Shown here: piece after piece, positions 26,250 to 37,474 of the stretch
Numbering within the stretch: position 1 is the stretch's first letter
Layout: the number at the start of each line of letters is the position of its first letter
DNA from: Microbacterium sp. NIBRBAC000506063
GTDB lineage: Bacteria; Actinomycetota; Actinomycetes; Actinomycetales; Microbacteriaceae
Direction: 5' to 3'
Length of the DNA: 64,000 nt
Assembly (NCBI RefSeq): GCF_017968845.1
Contig: NZ_CP072876.1
Location: 1,240,001-1,304,000, forward strand
Program-made: the position numbers and the translations under genes
Notes under the pieces: generated by a model
What the model saw: only the letters and a program-made list of their open reading frames with translations
What the model was told of the DNA's origin: nothing
Database searches by the model: none

Positions 26250-26282
26250 CGTTTCGTCTCGCCTTCGGCTCGCTCAACGACC
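26250..26282. repeat. Dispersed palindromic repeat
   Basis: gtttcgtctcgccttcggct followed by cgctcaacgacc. It is the inverted form of the tcgttgagcgag...gacgaaac element seen near 14,254, with an inner gcc/ggc hairpin. It separates the MarR gene from the sulfurtransferase gene. Confidence 0.6.
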
Positions 26283-26304
26283 GGTGCTCCGCGCCAGCGG
26301 ACGC

Positions 26305-27155
26305 TCAGACGCTGAGCACGTGGTCGCGCGGGTCGGGCCCACCGCCATGGCGCGTCCGGCCGATCGGGACCACTGGCTCCACGACCCCGCGAAGATCCGC
26401 GGCCGGATGCCGACGAGCTCGAACGCCAGCGCGGAGTGCGCCGAGGCGATGCCCGACCCGCAGTACAGCACGACCGGTCCGTCGATCCGCACGCCGGCGC
26501 GCAGGAGCGTCTGGGTGATGGCCTCACGGGACTTGAGTCTCCCGTCGGCGGCGATGTGGCTGACGGCCGGGACGTTGATCGCACCGGGGATGTGGCCGGT
26601 GGCCGGGTCGACGCCGCTCGCGCGGCCGCGATAGTGGTCCGGTCCGCGCGCGTCGACGAGCGTGCCGATCAGCGGGATCGTGGGGATCTCGTCGATGTGC
26701 ACCACGCCGGGTCGGCGGCGGTGAGCTCGATGTCGCTGGGCCTTGCGACATGGTCTCCGCGCACGAGGGCGCCCCCGAGCGCACCCATTCCCGCAATCCT
26801 CCGTCGAGCACGCGCACATCCAGTCCGTGCGCCCGCAGCAGCCACCATGCGCGCGCCGCTGCGACGCTGTCGTTGTCGTCGTAGGCGACGATCAGGTCGT
26901 CGCGACGGATGCCCCACCGCCTGGCCGCCTGCGTGAGCTGCGCGGCGGAGGGCAGGGGGTGACTCCCCTCCTCCGGGTGCCCGCGGCGGGCGAGCTCCGT
27001 CTCCAGGTCGACATAGGAGGCGCCGGGAGATGGCCGTCGAGGTAGCGCGGGCGCCCCTCGGGTTCGTCCAGCCGCCAGCGCACGTCCAGCAGGCGCACGC
27101 TGCGCCCCGCCGCGACCAGCGCGGCGAGATCTGTGGCGTCGATGAGCGGGGCCAT
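26305..27155 (-). CDS. Two-domain sulfurtransferase (rhodanese/SseA type), several frame slips
   Basis: About 284 residues. Thiosulfate or 3-mercaptopyruvate sulfurtransferase. Domain 1 (inactive, structural): SVRLLDVRWRLDEPEGRP, YLDGHLPGASYVDLET, VAYDDNDSVAAARAWWLLRA and VLDGGLREWVRSGAP. Domain 2: LVDARGPDHYRGRASGVDP, TGHIPGAINVP and the active-site loop VVLYCGSGIASAH with catalytic Cys; the CGSG loop suits mercaptopyruvate or thiosulfate donors. It ends DPRDHVLSV after restoring a base near 26,335. Further slips near 27,020, 26,950, 26,790 and 26,705. ATG 27155 chosen; GTG 27170 is possible. Confidence 0.83.
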
Positions 27156-27372
27156 ATACAGAAGTGTCACCTCAGCGGCACCTGGCGCGAGAGAACGGAG
27201 AAACTTTCCGCAAAGCCGCGCAACAGACCGTCACATTCGACCGGGACGGATCCGGATGCCGCAGGAGCGCGTTCCCGCATCCGATAACCTGTCGCGCGGC
27301 GCTGTAAGCGGACATGCAGGATGCCTCGGGTAGGCTTTCGGCTGGTATCACTCCATCTGAAAGAATCCGCTT

Positions 27373-28275
27373 GTGACAACTGTTGATCGCAGCGAGTTCA
27401 GCACCCCCGGTCGCGGGCGAGGCGTACTCGACGTCTTCTCCCGGCGCTACCTGCTGAAGCTGCTCGTGCTCAAGGGCACGGTCCTGCGCTACCGCAACTC
27501 GGTGCTCGGCTGGACCTGGTCGTATGTGCGGCCGACCGTGCAGTTCCTGGTGTACTACCTGATCATCGGCGAGGTGCTCGGCCTCGCACGTCGGGTCGAC
27601 ATGTTCCCGCTGTACATGCTCAGCGGCATCGTGGTCGTCAACCTCTTCAACGAGGCCTTCGGCAACGCGACCTCGTCGATCGTGGCGAACAAGGCGCTGG
27701 TGAAGAAGATCTACCTGCCGCGCGAGCTCTTCCCGATCGCGGCGGTCATCGGCTCTCTCATCCACTTCCTTCCGCAGCTGGTCGTGCTCCTGGTCGTGAG
27801 TCTTCTCTACGGCTGGATTCCCTCTTTCGCGAGTCTCGGGATGGTCCTGGCGGCCCTTGCGCTCGTGCTGACGTTCACCACCGGGGTCGGCCTGTGGTTC
27901 TCGGCGATGAATGTGCGCTTCCGCGATGCGCAGAACTTCGTCGAGATCGTCCGGCTCGTGGCGACCTGGGCCTCGCCGATCATTTACCCGTGGACGATGG
28001 TGGCCGAGCGCCTTCCCGACTGGGCGCTGTGGATCTACATGTCCAATCCGATCACCGTGGCCGTCGAACTGTTCCACCAGTCGTTCTGGGGGCCTGTCGT
28101 GGACAAGGCGGCCCTGGACGAGAGTCTGCCTCTGATCGTGGAAGGCGCGAACCACGGTTTCGTCGACAACTTCGGCATCTTCATCGCCATCGCGTGGTGC
28201 ATCGCGATCTTCATGCTGCTGCTGGGCCAGTGGACCTTCCGCAGCTTCGAACGCACGTTTGCGCAGGACCTGTGA
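27373..28275 (+). CDS. ABC-2 polysaccharide/teichoic acid export permease (TagG/Wzm type)
   Basis: 300 residues, intact, with six membrane helices. Family features: SRRYLLKLLVLKGTVLRYRN, SVLGWTWSYVRPTVQFLVYY near the N-terminus, NKALVKKIYLPRELFPIAAV, FRDAQNFVEIVRLVATWASP and IIYPWTMVAERLPDW. It forms the channel for export of an undecaprenyl-linked surface polymer with the ATPase encoded next. First gene of a tightly packed operon running to 37,474. GTG 27373; the 217-bp upstream gap holds TAGGCT at 27,331 as a possible -10. Confidence 0.92.
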   Translation: MTTVDRSEFSTPGRGRGVLDVFSRRYLLKLLVLKGTVLRYRNSVLGWTWSYVRPTVQFLVYYLIIGEVLGLARRVDMFPLYMLSGIVVVNLFNEAFGNATSSIVANKALVKKIYLPRELFPIAAVIGSLIHFLPQLVVLLVVSLLYGWIPSFASLGMVLAALALVLTFTTGVGLWFSAMNVRFRDAQNFVEIVRLVATWASPIIYPWTMVAERLPDWALWIYMSNPITVAVELFHQSFWGPVVDKAALDESLPLIVEGANHGFVDNFGIFIAIAWCIAIFMLLLGQWTFRSFERTFAQDL

Positions 28276-29018
28276 TGACCGATACGACGACAGCGAAGCC
28301 GAGCATCATCGTCGATGATGTCTCGAAGTGGTTCCACAAGCGTTCGACGCGCTCGCTCAAAGACGCCTTCATCAACTGGGCGCGCCGCAAGCCCGTGCGG
28401 GCGCAGCAGTTCCAGGCGCTCAAGAACGTCTCGTTCACGATCAACGAGGGCGAGGCCGTGGCCGTCATGGGCCTGAACGGCTCGGGCAAGTCGACGACGC
28501 TCAAGCTCGTCTCGGGCGTGCTCGAGCCTGACGAGGGCGAGGTGCTCACGCGCGGCCGCGTCGCCGGGCTGATCGAGGTCGGCGCGGGCTTCCACCCCGA
28601 TCTCACGGGCCGCGAGAACGTCTACCTCAACGCCGCGATCCTCGGCATGACCGAGAAGGAGATCGACGCGCGCTTCGACGACATCCTCGAGTTCAGCGAG
28701 ATCGGCGACTTCATCGACCAGGAGGTCAAGCACTACTCCTCGGGCATGTTCATGCGCCTCGCCTTCTCGGTCGCGATCCACGTCGAGCTCGACGTGCTGC
28801 TCGTCGACGAAGTGCTCTCGGTGGGAGATGCGCCGTTCCGGCGGAAGTGCAACGCGAAGCTCAAGGAGATGACGGCTCAAGGCGTGACGATGATGATCGT
28901 CAGCCACAGCGCCCGCCAGGTCAAGGCGCTGTGCTCGCGCGGCATCGTCATCCGCAAGGGCGAGGTCGTCTTCGACGGCGACATCGAGGAGGCGCTCAAG
29001 CGCCTCGAGCAGAAGTAG
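28275..29018 (+). CDS. ABC transporter ATPase for surface polymer export (TagH/Wzt type)
   Basis: 247 residues, intact. Walker A AVMGLNGSGKSTTLKLVSG, the TagH/Wzt-type AGLIEVGAGFHPDLTGREN, signature KHYSSGMFMRLAFSVA, Walker B DVLLVDEVLSVGDAPFRRK and switch His in MMIVSHSARQVK. It lacks the C-terminal carbohydrate-binding domain of long Wzt proteins. ATG overlaps the permease stop by one base. It powers export of the polymer made by the downstream genes. Confidence 0.93.
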   Translation: MTDTTTAKPSIIVDDVSKWFHKRSTRSLKDAFINWARRKPVRAQQFQALKNVSFTINEGEAVAVMGLNGSGKSTTLKLVSGVLEPDEGEVLTRGRVAGLIEVGAGFHPDLTGRENVYLNAAILGMTEKEIDARFDDILEFSEIGDFIDQEVKHYSSGMFMRLAFSVAIHVELDVLLVDEVLSVGDAPFRRKCNAKLKEMTAQGVTMMIVSHSARQVKALCSRGIVIRKGEVVFDGDIEEALKRLEQK

Positions 29019-29027
29019 CGGCCGGTC

Positions 29028-32000
29028 ATGTTCCAGAGCGTGACCAGGCGTGTCAGACGTATGGCGGTGACCGTCCTCGCGCGCCCTCTTCTGCGTGAGG
29101 GCTTCGTGCGTCCGGCCGCTCGGCTCTGGGTGCGCGAGCTCTATCGCGACTGGCAGAACCCTATGGGCGGCCGGCACTTGTTGCGTGCCGCGCATCGCGC
29201 CGGCTTCGACACGGCCACGTATGCGCTCGCGGTGTCCGAGAGCGACAAGGACGCGGTCATCTCTCAGCGGGAGTTCCATCAGCTGTATCGGCTCAATCGC
29301 CCTCGGCTGGGTCTGTCCAACCGCGTTATCGCCGCGCTGAGACTCCCCGGGCTGGCCGCGCGCATGGAGACGCCGATCGCGAGCTTCTCTTTCTTCCGGG
29401 GCACGGCACCGTCAGCTTGCTCGACGACGAGGCGAGCGAAGACGAGGTGCCGCTGTCGGAGCTGCTGCACGTTATCCGCGATCGCGGCACGGTGCGCATC
29501 GTCCCGCTCCGCCCGCGTTCCGGGCGCGACTACTTCATCACCTGGATGGGTGAACGATTCCTCATCGACGGTACTGCGGTAGACGCCGAAGAAGTCAGTC
29601 GGGTGCTCGCTCGCCGCAGCGGTCGCCAGCGCTGGTTGGCCGTGGAACCGGCTGCAGGCGGCGACGCGCTTGCGGCGGCATTCTCCGCCGAATCCGCGCA
29701 ACTTCGTCTCCATGTGGCACGGGCTCCCGGGCGCGCGCGAAGGTGGTCGACGCAGAAGTGCTCACCGGACCGAGGCATCGAGCCGATCAGCCGGAATCGG
29801 AGTGGGAGTCGCCCCGTACCCGCGACGACGGCTGGACGCTCCACGCCGGCGTCGATCGCACGACGGGCACGGCGACCGTCTCCGGCGTTCCGGTGGCGGT
29901 GCCGCGGTTCGCCGAGATCGTCGCCGAGGTCCAGCGGATCTTCAGCAGGCGAGAGGCCCGCTTCACTTTCATCGCCGTCGACGTGTCGATCGGTGAGGGC
30001 GGCTTCGTCGTGCGTGCGATCGACGCCTATCCGCGGTATCCGGTCGGGCGCCTCTTCGACGCGGAAGCAGCTCGCTTCCTGAAACGGCTCTTGATCGAGC
30101 GCGCCCCGAGCGCGAGCTGCGCGCGGCCGCGCGGTCGCTGCGCAGGCGTGTCGGCGCGAAGGGCGGGCGACTCACGCGTCGCGTCCACGCGTTCCACCTG
30201 CGCGCAGCGGGCTTCATCGGCCGCACGGCGCGCTCGTGGGCCCTGCTCGTCAAGGAGAGCCGAGTCCTGGAGGAGCAGTTCTCGGATGCCGAGCGTACGC
30301 GTGCCCAGGAATGGGGCTTCACGCCGTCGCTCGTGGAGAACTTCGGCATCACGGAGGGCAACCGCGATCAGTTCATCTCGGTGCGGGACTACCTGTACGC
30401 GCAGCCGATGAACGGAAAGTACGCGAAGTGGGTGCGCGACCGCGTCTCCGCGCTCATGGTCTTCACGCCCTTCGCCCAGCACTTCGACGCCGTCCACTAT
30501 CAGGTGTTCCAGGTGGATCGCGGCCTGCGGATCGTGCCGATCTCGGAGCAGGCGCGCCGGGCAGGTGCCTCGATGGAAGGCATCGTCGCGGTCGCCGCCG
30601 ATCGCGGGGCCCTGACTGTCACCCGCACGACGTGGCAGTCAGAGGACGCCGCGAAGATCACGGTCGCCGGCGACAAGCTCGCGATCGGTCGCGTCACGGT
30701 GAACGCGGGGTACGTCCGCGAGCTGCTCATCGCACTTGCGCGGCGGCGCTCACATGTGCTGCGGGAGGCGCCGCCGGAGGCAGGGCGCGACGATGCGCAG
30801 ATCACCGTCATCATGATGAACCCGGACGGGGCGCGGCCGGCCGTCGCCGAAGCCTTCATCACCCTCGGTCATCTGCCGTCCGACGACCCCTCCCTTCCCC
30901 GCTGCCGCTGGTCGCTCGGATCGACCGCGAGACCGGTGCCTATTCCGGCGCGCGCACGCTCGTCGACGGCAGGCTGCGTACGCTGACGTACGACCCGGAG
31001 AGCGGAGAGGAGTTCACGGGTGAGGTGCCCGGTTGGGGCGAGGCCGTCGGGCTCCTCCGCCGGATGGGGGCGTTCGCGCCGCAGCTGCAGTTCGTGCAGT
31101 ATCAGCTGCATATCGGAGAGGGTGGAATCCGGATCACCGACGTCGCCGCCGACCCCGAGTACAGCGCGCTCTTCCCCTTCTCCGCGCACACCGTGACGTT
31201 CCTCCGCGAGCTCATCGAGCAGCAGCGCGGTCGCAGCTATCGCTTCTCGACCCGGGTCGCCAAGGGTCTGCACAACACCAAGCTCAAGATCCGGCGCGAG
31301 TTCGCCAGGGCGTTCTACCCGAAGGGACTGCTGCCCTACCAGTCGGTCCGCTGGCCCGGTGACATCCGCCGCGACCTCTTCCAGCGCAACGGCGTCCCGC
31401 TGCGCACGAAGTTCTGGGCGTACAAGCGAGGGTTCCTCTCGTACCGGGTGCCGCAGTACGGCATCACGCCCGAGAACGTGGGCGAGTTCATCTCCGACTT
31501 CGAGTACCGCTGGCTGCGTCACATCAACGTCCGCTACAAGTACTGGCTCGAAGACAAGGTGAGCATCAAGTACGTGGCATCCGACTTCAACGAGTACCTG
31601 CCCGGGTACTACTTCTACACGGCGCGCAGCGGCGGACGGAACCACGTCGTCCCCATGATGGACTGCCCGGAGGGCTACGGCGCGGAGTTCACCGATGTGC
31701 TGCGTCTGGCGCGGGAGAAGGGGCGCCTCGCGCTCAAGCCCGATGAGGGGTCTCACGGAGAGGGCTTCTACCGGCTCGCCTGGGACGACGGGGTCTACTC
31801 GCTCAATGGCGAGCCCGTGGACGAAGAGACCGTGATCGGTGTGCTTGAGAACCCCGACAATCAGTACCTGGTGACCGAGTTCATCGAGATGCACCCCACG
31901 TTCGCCGAGATCTATCCGCACTCGGTGAACACGATCCGCATGGTCGTCTTCAAGAAGGACGGCGTGACCCCGCAGCTGGGCAACTGCTACCTGCGGATCG

Positions 32001-32434
32001 GGTCGGAGGCATCCGGTTTCGTCGACAACACGGCGGCCGGCGGCATGCTCGCCGAGATCGATGCGGAGACAGGGCACTTCGGCAACGCGAAGATGCTCAT
32101 GAACGGGCGCGTCGTCTCGCAGCCGACCCACCCCGACACGGGGATCCTCATCGACGGCGTTGTGCCCCACTGGGAGGACGTGAAGACGCAGATCCTGAAG
32201 ATGGCCGAGAGCTTCTCACAACTCGAGTACCTGGGCTTCGATGTGGCGATCACCGAAGACGGCTTCAAGCTGCCCGAGATCAACCGTTTCCCGGACTTCC
32301 CCCGCATCGACAGGCTCACCCCGGAGACGATCGACTACCTGCTGCACAAGCTCGCGCAGAAGAAGAGGCAGTACGGGTACGACCGGCATCGTCCGCGCCG
32401 GCTCGTATCGTTGCCGAAGCGGGCCGCCGGATGA
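29028..32434 (+). CDS. Triple-module sugar-transfer-type ATP-grasp protein, modules 1 and 2 degenerate, four frame slips
   Basis: About 1,136 residues in three homologous modules. Module 3 (residues about 745-1,110) is a full sugar-transfer-associated ATP-grasp: INVRYKYWLEDKVSIKYVAS, GRLALKPDEGSHGEGFYRL (ATP-binding Lys and Gly loop), EIYPHSVNTIRMV, FVDNTAAGGMLAEID and GFDVAITEDGFKLPEINRF. Module 1 aligns but reads GTVRIVPLRPRSGRDYF, and module 2 reads GALTVTRTTWQSEDAAK, so the Lys and Gly loop are lost in both. Slips near 29,405, 29,745, 30,105 and 30,895; no in-frame stop separates modules once repaired. The family is predicted to act in cell-surface polysaccharide biosynthesis. The dead modules may bind polymer or scaffold partners. 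Confidence 0.8.
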
Positions 32435-33557
32435 GTCGCGTCTCCTTCGCGCTGCTGCGCGGCGCGCTCGCCGCCGTCTACGCCGTCCTCAAGGTGTTCA
32501 CCAGGGTCGACCCGCGCAAGGTCGTGTTCCTGAGCCGGCGGATGGACGATGTGCCGCCCGACTTCGCGATGCTCATCGAGGAACTGCGGCGCAGGAATCC
32601 TCGGGTGAACGTGGCGACGATGGCGGTGCTCGTCAAGGGAGACAGGAGCGAGACCGGTCGCTTCGCCCCGTGCTGATGCGCAGCCTGTACCACCTCGCGA
32701 CCGCGAAGGTGTGCGTGCTGGACTCCTACTGGCCGGCGGTGTCGATGCTGCGGCATCGCGACAGCCTGGTCGTCTACCAGATCTGGCACTCGCTCGGGAA
32801 GATCAAGCAGACCGGCATGCAGTCGCTCGGACGGGAGCAGGGCCGGGCGGCGGAGCTCGCACACGGGATGCGGATGCACGAGGGCTACGACTATGTGGTC
32901 GCCGGCGCCGAGGTGTGGAACCCGCAGTACTGCGCCTCGTTCGGCGTGGAGCCGGCGCAGCTGCTGAACTTCGGCCTGCCGCGGGCGGACTACCTGTTCC
33001 ACAATCGCGGGAAGATCGCCGAGAGGGTGCTGGCGCGCTACCCCGAGCTCGCCGAGAAGCCGGTCGTGCTCTACGTGCCCACGTTCCGCCGCGGCTTCTC
33101 CGCCGACGGCGCCCGCAAGCTCGCGGCGGCGCTCGATCTCGACCGCTTCACCCTCGTGGTCAAGAAGCACCCCAGTGACACCCTGGCCATGCCCGAGCAG
33201 CCTCACCTGGTGTGCCCGGAGTTCAGCGGCACAGAGCTGCTGACGGTCGCCGAGTACGTCATCACCGACTACTCGTCGATCGCGCTGGAGGCGGCGCTGA
33301 TCGACGCGAAGACCTACTATTTCCTCTACGACTACGAGCGGTACATGTCAGGCAACGGCATCAACATCGATCTGGAAACGGAGATGCCCCACTGCGTTTT
33401 CCGCGATGCCGACGACCTGCAGGCCGCGCTCACGAAGGAGTACCCGATGGCCGAGCTGCGCCGATACCGCGACACGTTCGTGCTTCCCGACCCCGGCCAC
33501 TCCACCGCCGACCTGGTCGACCACATCTTCGAGGCGGGTGGGCTGTGCACCCGCTGA
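32431..33557 (+). CDS. CDP-glycerol glycerophosphotransferase-like protein (TagB/TagF family), one frame slip
   Basis: About 375 residues. Catalytic GT-B-like domain of teichoic acid primases/polymerases: VVYQIWHSLGKIKQTGMQS, VLYVPTFRRGFSADG, LVVKKHPSDTL, LLTVAEYVITDYSSIALEAA and TYYFLYDYERYMSGNG. It transfers polyol-phosphate from a CDP-polyol to a lipid-linked acceptor, at the inner membrane face. ATG 32431 overlaps the previous stop. A slip near 32,665 joins VKGDRSE to the RPVLMRSLYHLA frame. The long N-terminal region of TagF is absent. Confidence 0.88.
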
Positions 33558-34597
33558 TCAGACGCGCCGTCAAGAAGGCGAAGCTGGCCTATCTGTGGGT
33601 CACCCGCATCCTGCTCTCCCCGAACCGCTTCAAGGTCGGGTTCTTCACGAGGATCAGGTTCGCAGTCTTCGGCGGCTTCATGGCCGACCAGGTCGCCCTG
33701 TACGACCTGAAGAAGAACCCCGCAACACCAAGGAGTACCTGTCGGAGTTCGACTGGTACCGCTCCCGGTGGATCAACGAGCCCTTCGACCCGATGCTGAA
33801 CAACAAGGTCGTCTGCAACGAGATCCTGCAGCACCACATCTCGGTGCCGCCGATCGTCTTCATCAAGAACAAGGGACGCATGGTCGTCTACGGTGACCCC
33901 GCGCCGGTCCCTCGGTGTCGCACGCGATCCCGCTCCTGCAGAAGGCCGGCTCGCTGTTCATGAAGCCGATCGGTGCTGGGCGCGGCAAGGGCGTCTCGCG
34001 ATTGGATGCCGCCGACGGCGCGTTCTGGATCGACAGCAGGCCGGCATCCGAGGAGGAGGTCGTCGCACTGCTCTCCCGGGAAGACGGATGGTTCCTGTCG
34101 GAGACCGTCGCGCAGCATCCGGATCTGGCGAGGATCTACGAGCACACGACCAACACGATCCGGATCATCACGATGCGGCACGCGACGGAGGACCCGCGCA
34201 TCTTCTTCGCGGTGCTGCGGATCGGCACGGCCGACACGATCCCCGTCGACAACGGCAGCCGCGGCGGCCTCGTCGCGCACATCGACCTCGAGTCCGGCAT
34301 GCTCAGTGAGGCGCGCACGCTCTGGTCGCATCAGGTGTTCACCGAGCACCCCGACTCCGGGCACGCGATCCTGGGCTCGGTCGTCCCCGGATGGGACGAG
34401 GTCAAGCGGCAGGTGCTGACGGCCGCCGATGCGATCCCCTATGTGCAGTTCATCGCCTGGGACATCCTCGTCACCGAGGACGGCCCGTGCGTGATCGAGG
34501 CGAACACCTCCACCGGACCGAACATCATCCAGTTGTGGGGCCGCAGCGCAATGGCGAGCTGGGCGACTTCTACCGCGAGCACGGAGTGATCCGCTGA
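33545..34597 (+). CDS. Single-module sugar-transfer-type ATP-grasp protein, three frame slips
   Basis: About 351 residues. Same family as the third module of the triple protein and apparently active: GSLFMKPIGAGRGKGVSRLD (Lys and Gly loop), DLARIYEHTTNTIRIITM, PVDNGSRGGLVAHIDLESG, GWDEVKRQVLTAAD, FIAWDILVTEDGPCVIEANT. N-terminal helical region (RRAVKKAKLAYLWVTRILLS). GTG 33545 lies 13 bp inside the glycerophosphotransferase gene. Slips near 33,720, 33,902 and 34,545. It probably ligates a carboxylate (amino acid or sugar acid) in polymer assembly; that chemistry is inferred from the fold. Confidence 0.83.
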
Positions 34598-34599
34598 GC

Positions 34600-35230
34600 A
34601 TGCGCTACGTGATCATGGCCAATGGCCACGGCACCCGCTGGGGCGGGCACAGTGGCATCCCCAAGCACCTCATCGAGTTCGAGGGCGAGACGCTGCTGCG
34701 ACGCATCACGCGTCAGGTGCAGACGATGGATCCGGGCGCCGAGGTCGTGATCTCGGCCAGCAATCCGGAGTATGAGACCGAGGGCGCTCGCCGGCACGCG
34801 CCCTCGTGAACGAGCTGGAGCTCGACCGCTTCGCGCCCGAGCTCTTCGTCGACGGCGTCTGCTTCCTCTACGGCGACACCCTGTACAGCGACGAGGCCAT
34901 GCGGCATATTCTCGCGACACCGGTGGGCGACCTGGACTTCTTCGGCGACGAGCGCGGCATCGTCGCCGTGCGCGCCGGCGACGCAGAGGTGCTGAGGACG
35001 CACTTCGATCGCGTGCGCCGGCTCTACCTCGCCGGTGAGATCGCCGCGTGCAAGGGTGGCAGCTCTACCAGTCGTATGAAGGACTGCCGTTCGACCACAT
35101 CGAGCTCGGCGAGCGGTTCCAAATACTCGATGAGCTGACGGTCGGGTTCAACACCCCGGCGGAGTATGAGGCGTTCGAGGGGAACAACCGACAGAACGGT
35201 GAAAAGGCGTCCGGCGAGGTCGACGATTGA
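34600..35230 (+). CDS. Sugar/polyol-phosphate nucleotidyltransferase, two frame slips
   Basis: About 210 residues. N-terminal nucleotide-binding signature MANGHGTRWGGHSGIPKHLI, then GETLLRRITRQVQTMDPGAE, a metal-site strand DGVCFLYGDTLYSDEA and the substrate domain (SYEGLPFDHIELGERFQILD). A MobA/LicC-like cytidylyl- or uridylyltransferase that could supply CDP-activated precursor to the TagF-like enzyme two genes upstream; no TagD-type cytidylyltransferase is visible otherwise. ATG 34600 is 2 bp after the previous stop. Slips near 34,790 and 35,055. Confidence 0.75.
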
Positions 35231-35250
35231 GGAACGAGGAGGGGATCGGT

Positions 35251-37474
35251 ATGGCTGAATCCTCGAAAGGAAAAGGCGTGGACTCACTGGTCACGAGCGT
35301 GCGACGGAAGGTGGGCGCGGTCATCCGCGGGTGGACGGGGGATCCTCACGAGGACAACTCCTCATCGAACGCGGGTTCCGCTTCGAGGTGACATCCGACG
35401 GGGCAGAGGTGCTCGGCTACGTCGGGGAAGGAGTGAACCTGGTGGTTCCGTCCTTCGTGGGCGATGCTCCTGTCGTGGCGATTCGGCAGTCCGCGTTCGA
35501 GGGTCGACCACGATCCGCTCGATCGTCATCTCAGACGACGTGACGAAGATCGGCTCTCGCGCTTTCGCATCATGCGAACAGTTGAAGTCCGTGACGCTTC
35601 CCGAGTCGTTGGTGGTCCTTGGCAGCTACGCGTTCGCCGGCTGCACGGCCTTGACTGACATCGAGCTTCCGGACAGACTCGAGGTCCTGAACAAAGGAAC
35701 CTTCGAGGGCACCACCGTTCTTGAAGAGGTCGGCCTTCCCTACGGGCTCCGCCGTATAGGGATGGAGTGTTTCAAGGACTGCACATCTTTGACGACTCTC
35801 TACTACTTCTCGAAACGCGGTATCAGCGATGTGATGACCACCGATCGGGATCTGCGCGAAGACGTGCTCCCGACGCTTGTCGACTACATCGGCGTGGGTG
35901 CTTTCGAGAACTGCGCCGTCCTCACACGCATGGACGTGCCGTATGGAGTCACCAGCATCGCAGCGCGCGCCTTCGCCGGCTGCTCTTCACTGCGGCACGT
36001 CGCGCTTCACAATCGCGTGAGAGAGATCGGAAAGGGGCGTTCCGCGGCTGTCTTGCGCTCGACAGCCTCCGCCTTTCTGGGCGCTGCGAGGCCATCGGCG
36101 AAGGCGCCTTCCCCGCCGAGACGGAGATCATCACAGAGGAGAAGTCCAAGGCGGCAGCCGTTCTCCGGGAGAGCGGACAGAAGTGGCGACCGCCAGCGGC
36201 AGAGGGCGACCGCCTGGTCAGCCGCATGATGCCCGCTGATCCCTCGGAGCCTCACCGGCGCTTCTACACGGATGCTGAGATGACCGCCGTCATCGAGCGC
36301 TTTGAGACTCGGGAGCCGTCATTCCCGGTGCGGAGCGAACGCCTCGCAGCCGAGACCGGCGTCATCCCACGCTCCCGATTCGATTCAGACGGAAATGTCT
36401 ATCGGGGAGGGGCGTCTGCAGCCGGCAGCGCGCGACTCATGATCGTCGGCGACCTGATGGCGCGTTTCCGGCAGCAGGCGGCGGCGTCCGCCACTCCGGG
36501 GTTCTCCTTCGACTTCAGCTTCGATCACGTCCGCGCGCTCTTCGCGGAGGGCGACTTCGTCATGGGCAACCTCGAGACGGCAGTCAGCCCTTCGGTCCCC
36601 TACACCCTGGAAGCGGAACACATCAATGCGCGTCCGCATCTGAACAGTCCGATCTCCTTCCTGTCAGCGCTCCGCCGAGCGGGATTCGATGCGGTGACCA
36701 ACGCGCAGAACCATGTCTACGACGCTGGCACCCGAGGTGTCCTCGAGACCCTTGACGCGGCGAACCAGTGCCAGCTCCTGCACACGGGGCATATGCCTCC
36801 GCGGAGGACGACCGATTTCTTGTCATCGACCTCGGAGGAATCCGGGTCGGTGTCGTCGCCTATCTCGACAGCGCCCGTCAGATGATGAAGAAGGCGAATT
36901 TCACGCGTGCCGGCAGGCAAACAATGTTCCCCTACTTCGATCCGGATCGTGTCTCTGCCGATATCGCCGCGGCGCGGGCAGCGGGTGCCGAGTTCGTCAT
37001 CGCATGCTGTCACTGGGGCGGGAGTACACCCCGGAGATCACCGAGCGGCAGCGGGGGTTCGCGCAGGTCGTCGTCGATGCGGGTGCCGACTACATCGTCG
37101 GAGCGCACTCGCACTGCATCCAGCCGTACGAGGTGCTGAAGAGCGCAGACGGGCGAGATGTCCCCTGCCTCTGGTCTGCGGGGAACTTCATCTCGGACAT
37201 CAACCTGAAGCCGCCGATCACTCGCGACACATTGATCCTCGACCTCAGGCTAGAGCGTGACGCGGAGGGTCGCGTGGTCCTGGCCTCTGAGACATACCAT
37301 CCCTGCCGGATCATGAACATGCGTTCCGGGCCCGAGCAGCGCAACTATGCCGTGGTCCCTGCTTCGGCGAATCTCAGGAGCAACGAGCTGAAGGTGGCTC
37401 TCCGAGACGCCCGAGAGCGTATAACGCGTGTTGTCGGTCCTGGCATCCGGCCTTCAGACGACGCGGCCGAATAG
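35251..37474 (+). CDS. BspA-type leucine-rich-repeat + CapA metallophosphatase fusion, five frame slips
   Basis: About 742 residues. Basic amphipathic start (SLVTSVRRKVGAVIRGW), no signal peptide or membrane helix. Residues about 50-285: LRR_5/BspA repeats (IGSRAFASCEQLKSVTLPES, LGSYAFAGCTALTDIELPD, IGVGAFENCAVLTRMDVPYG). Residues about 395-690: CapA/PgsA calcineurin-like phosphatase with all metal ligands (IVGDLMARFRQQ, MGNLETAVS, NAQNHVYDAGTRG, CCHWG, GAHSHCIQPYEV). CapA proteins act in poly-gamma-glutamate capsule formation. GAGGAGGGG before ATG 35251. Slips near 35,335, 35,505, 36,035, 36,790 and 37,018. The last 21 bp overlap the end of the convergent CapA-MurF gene. Confidence 0.8.
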
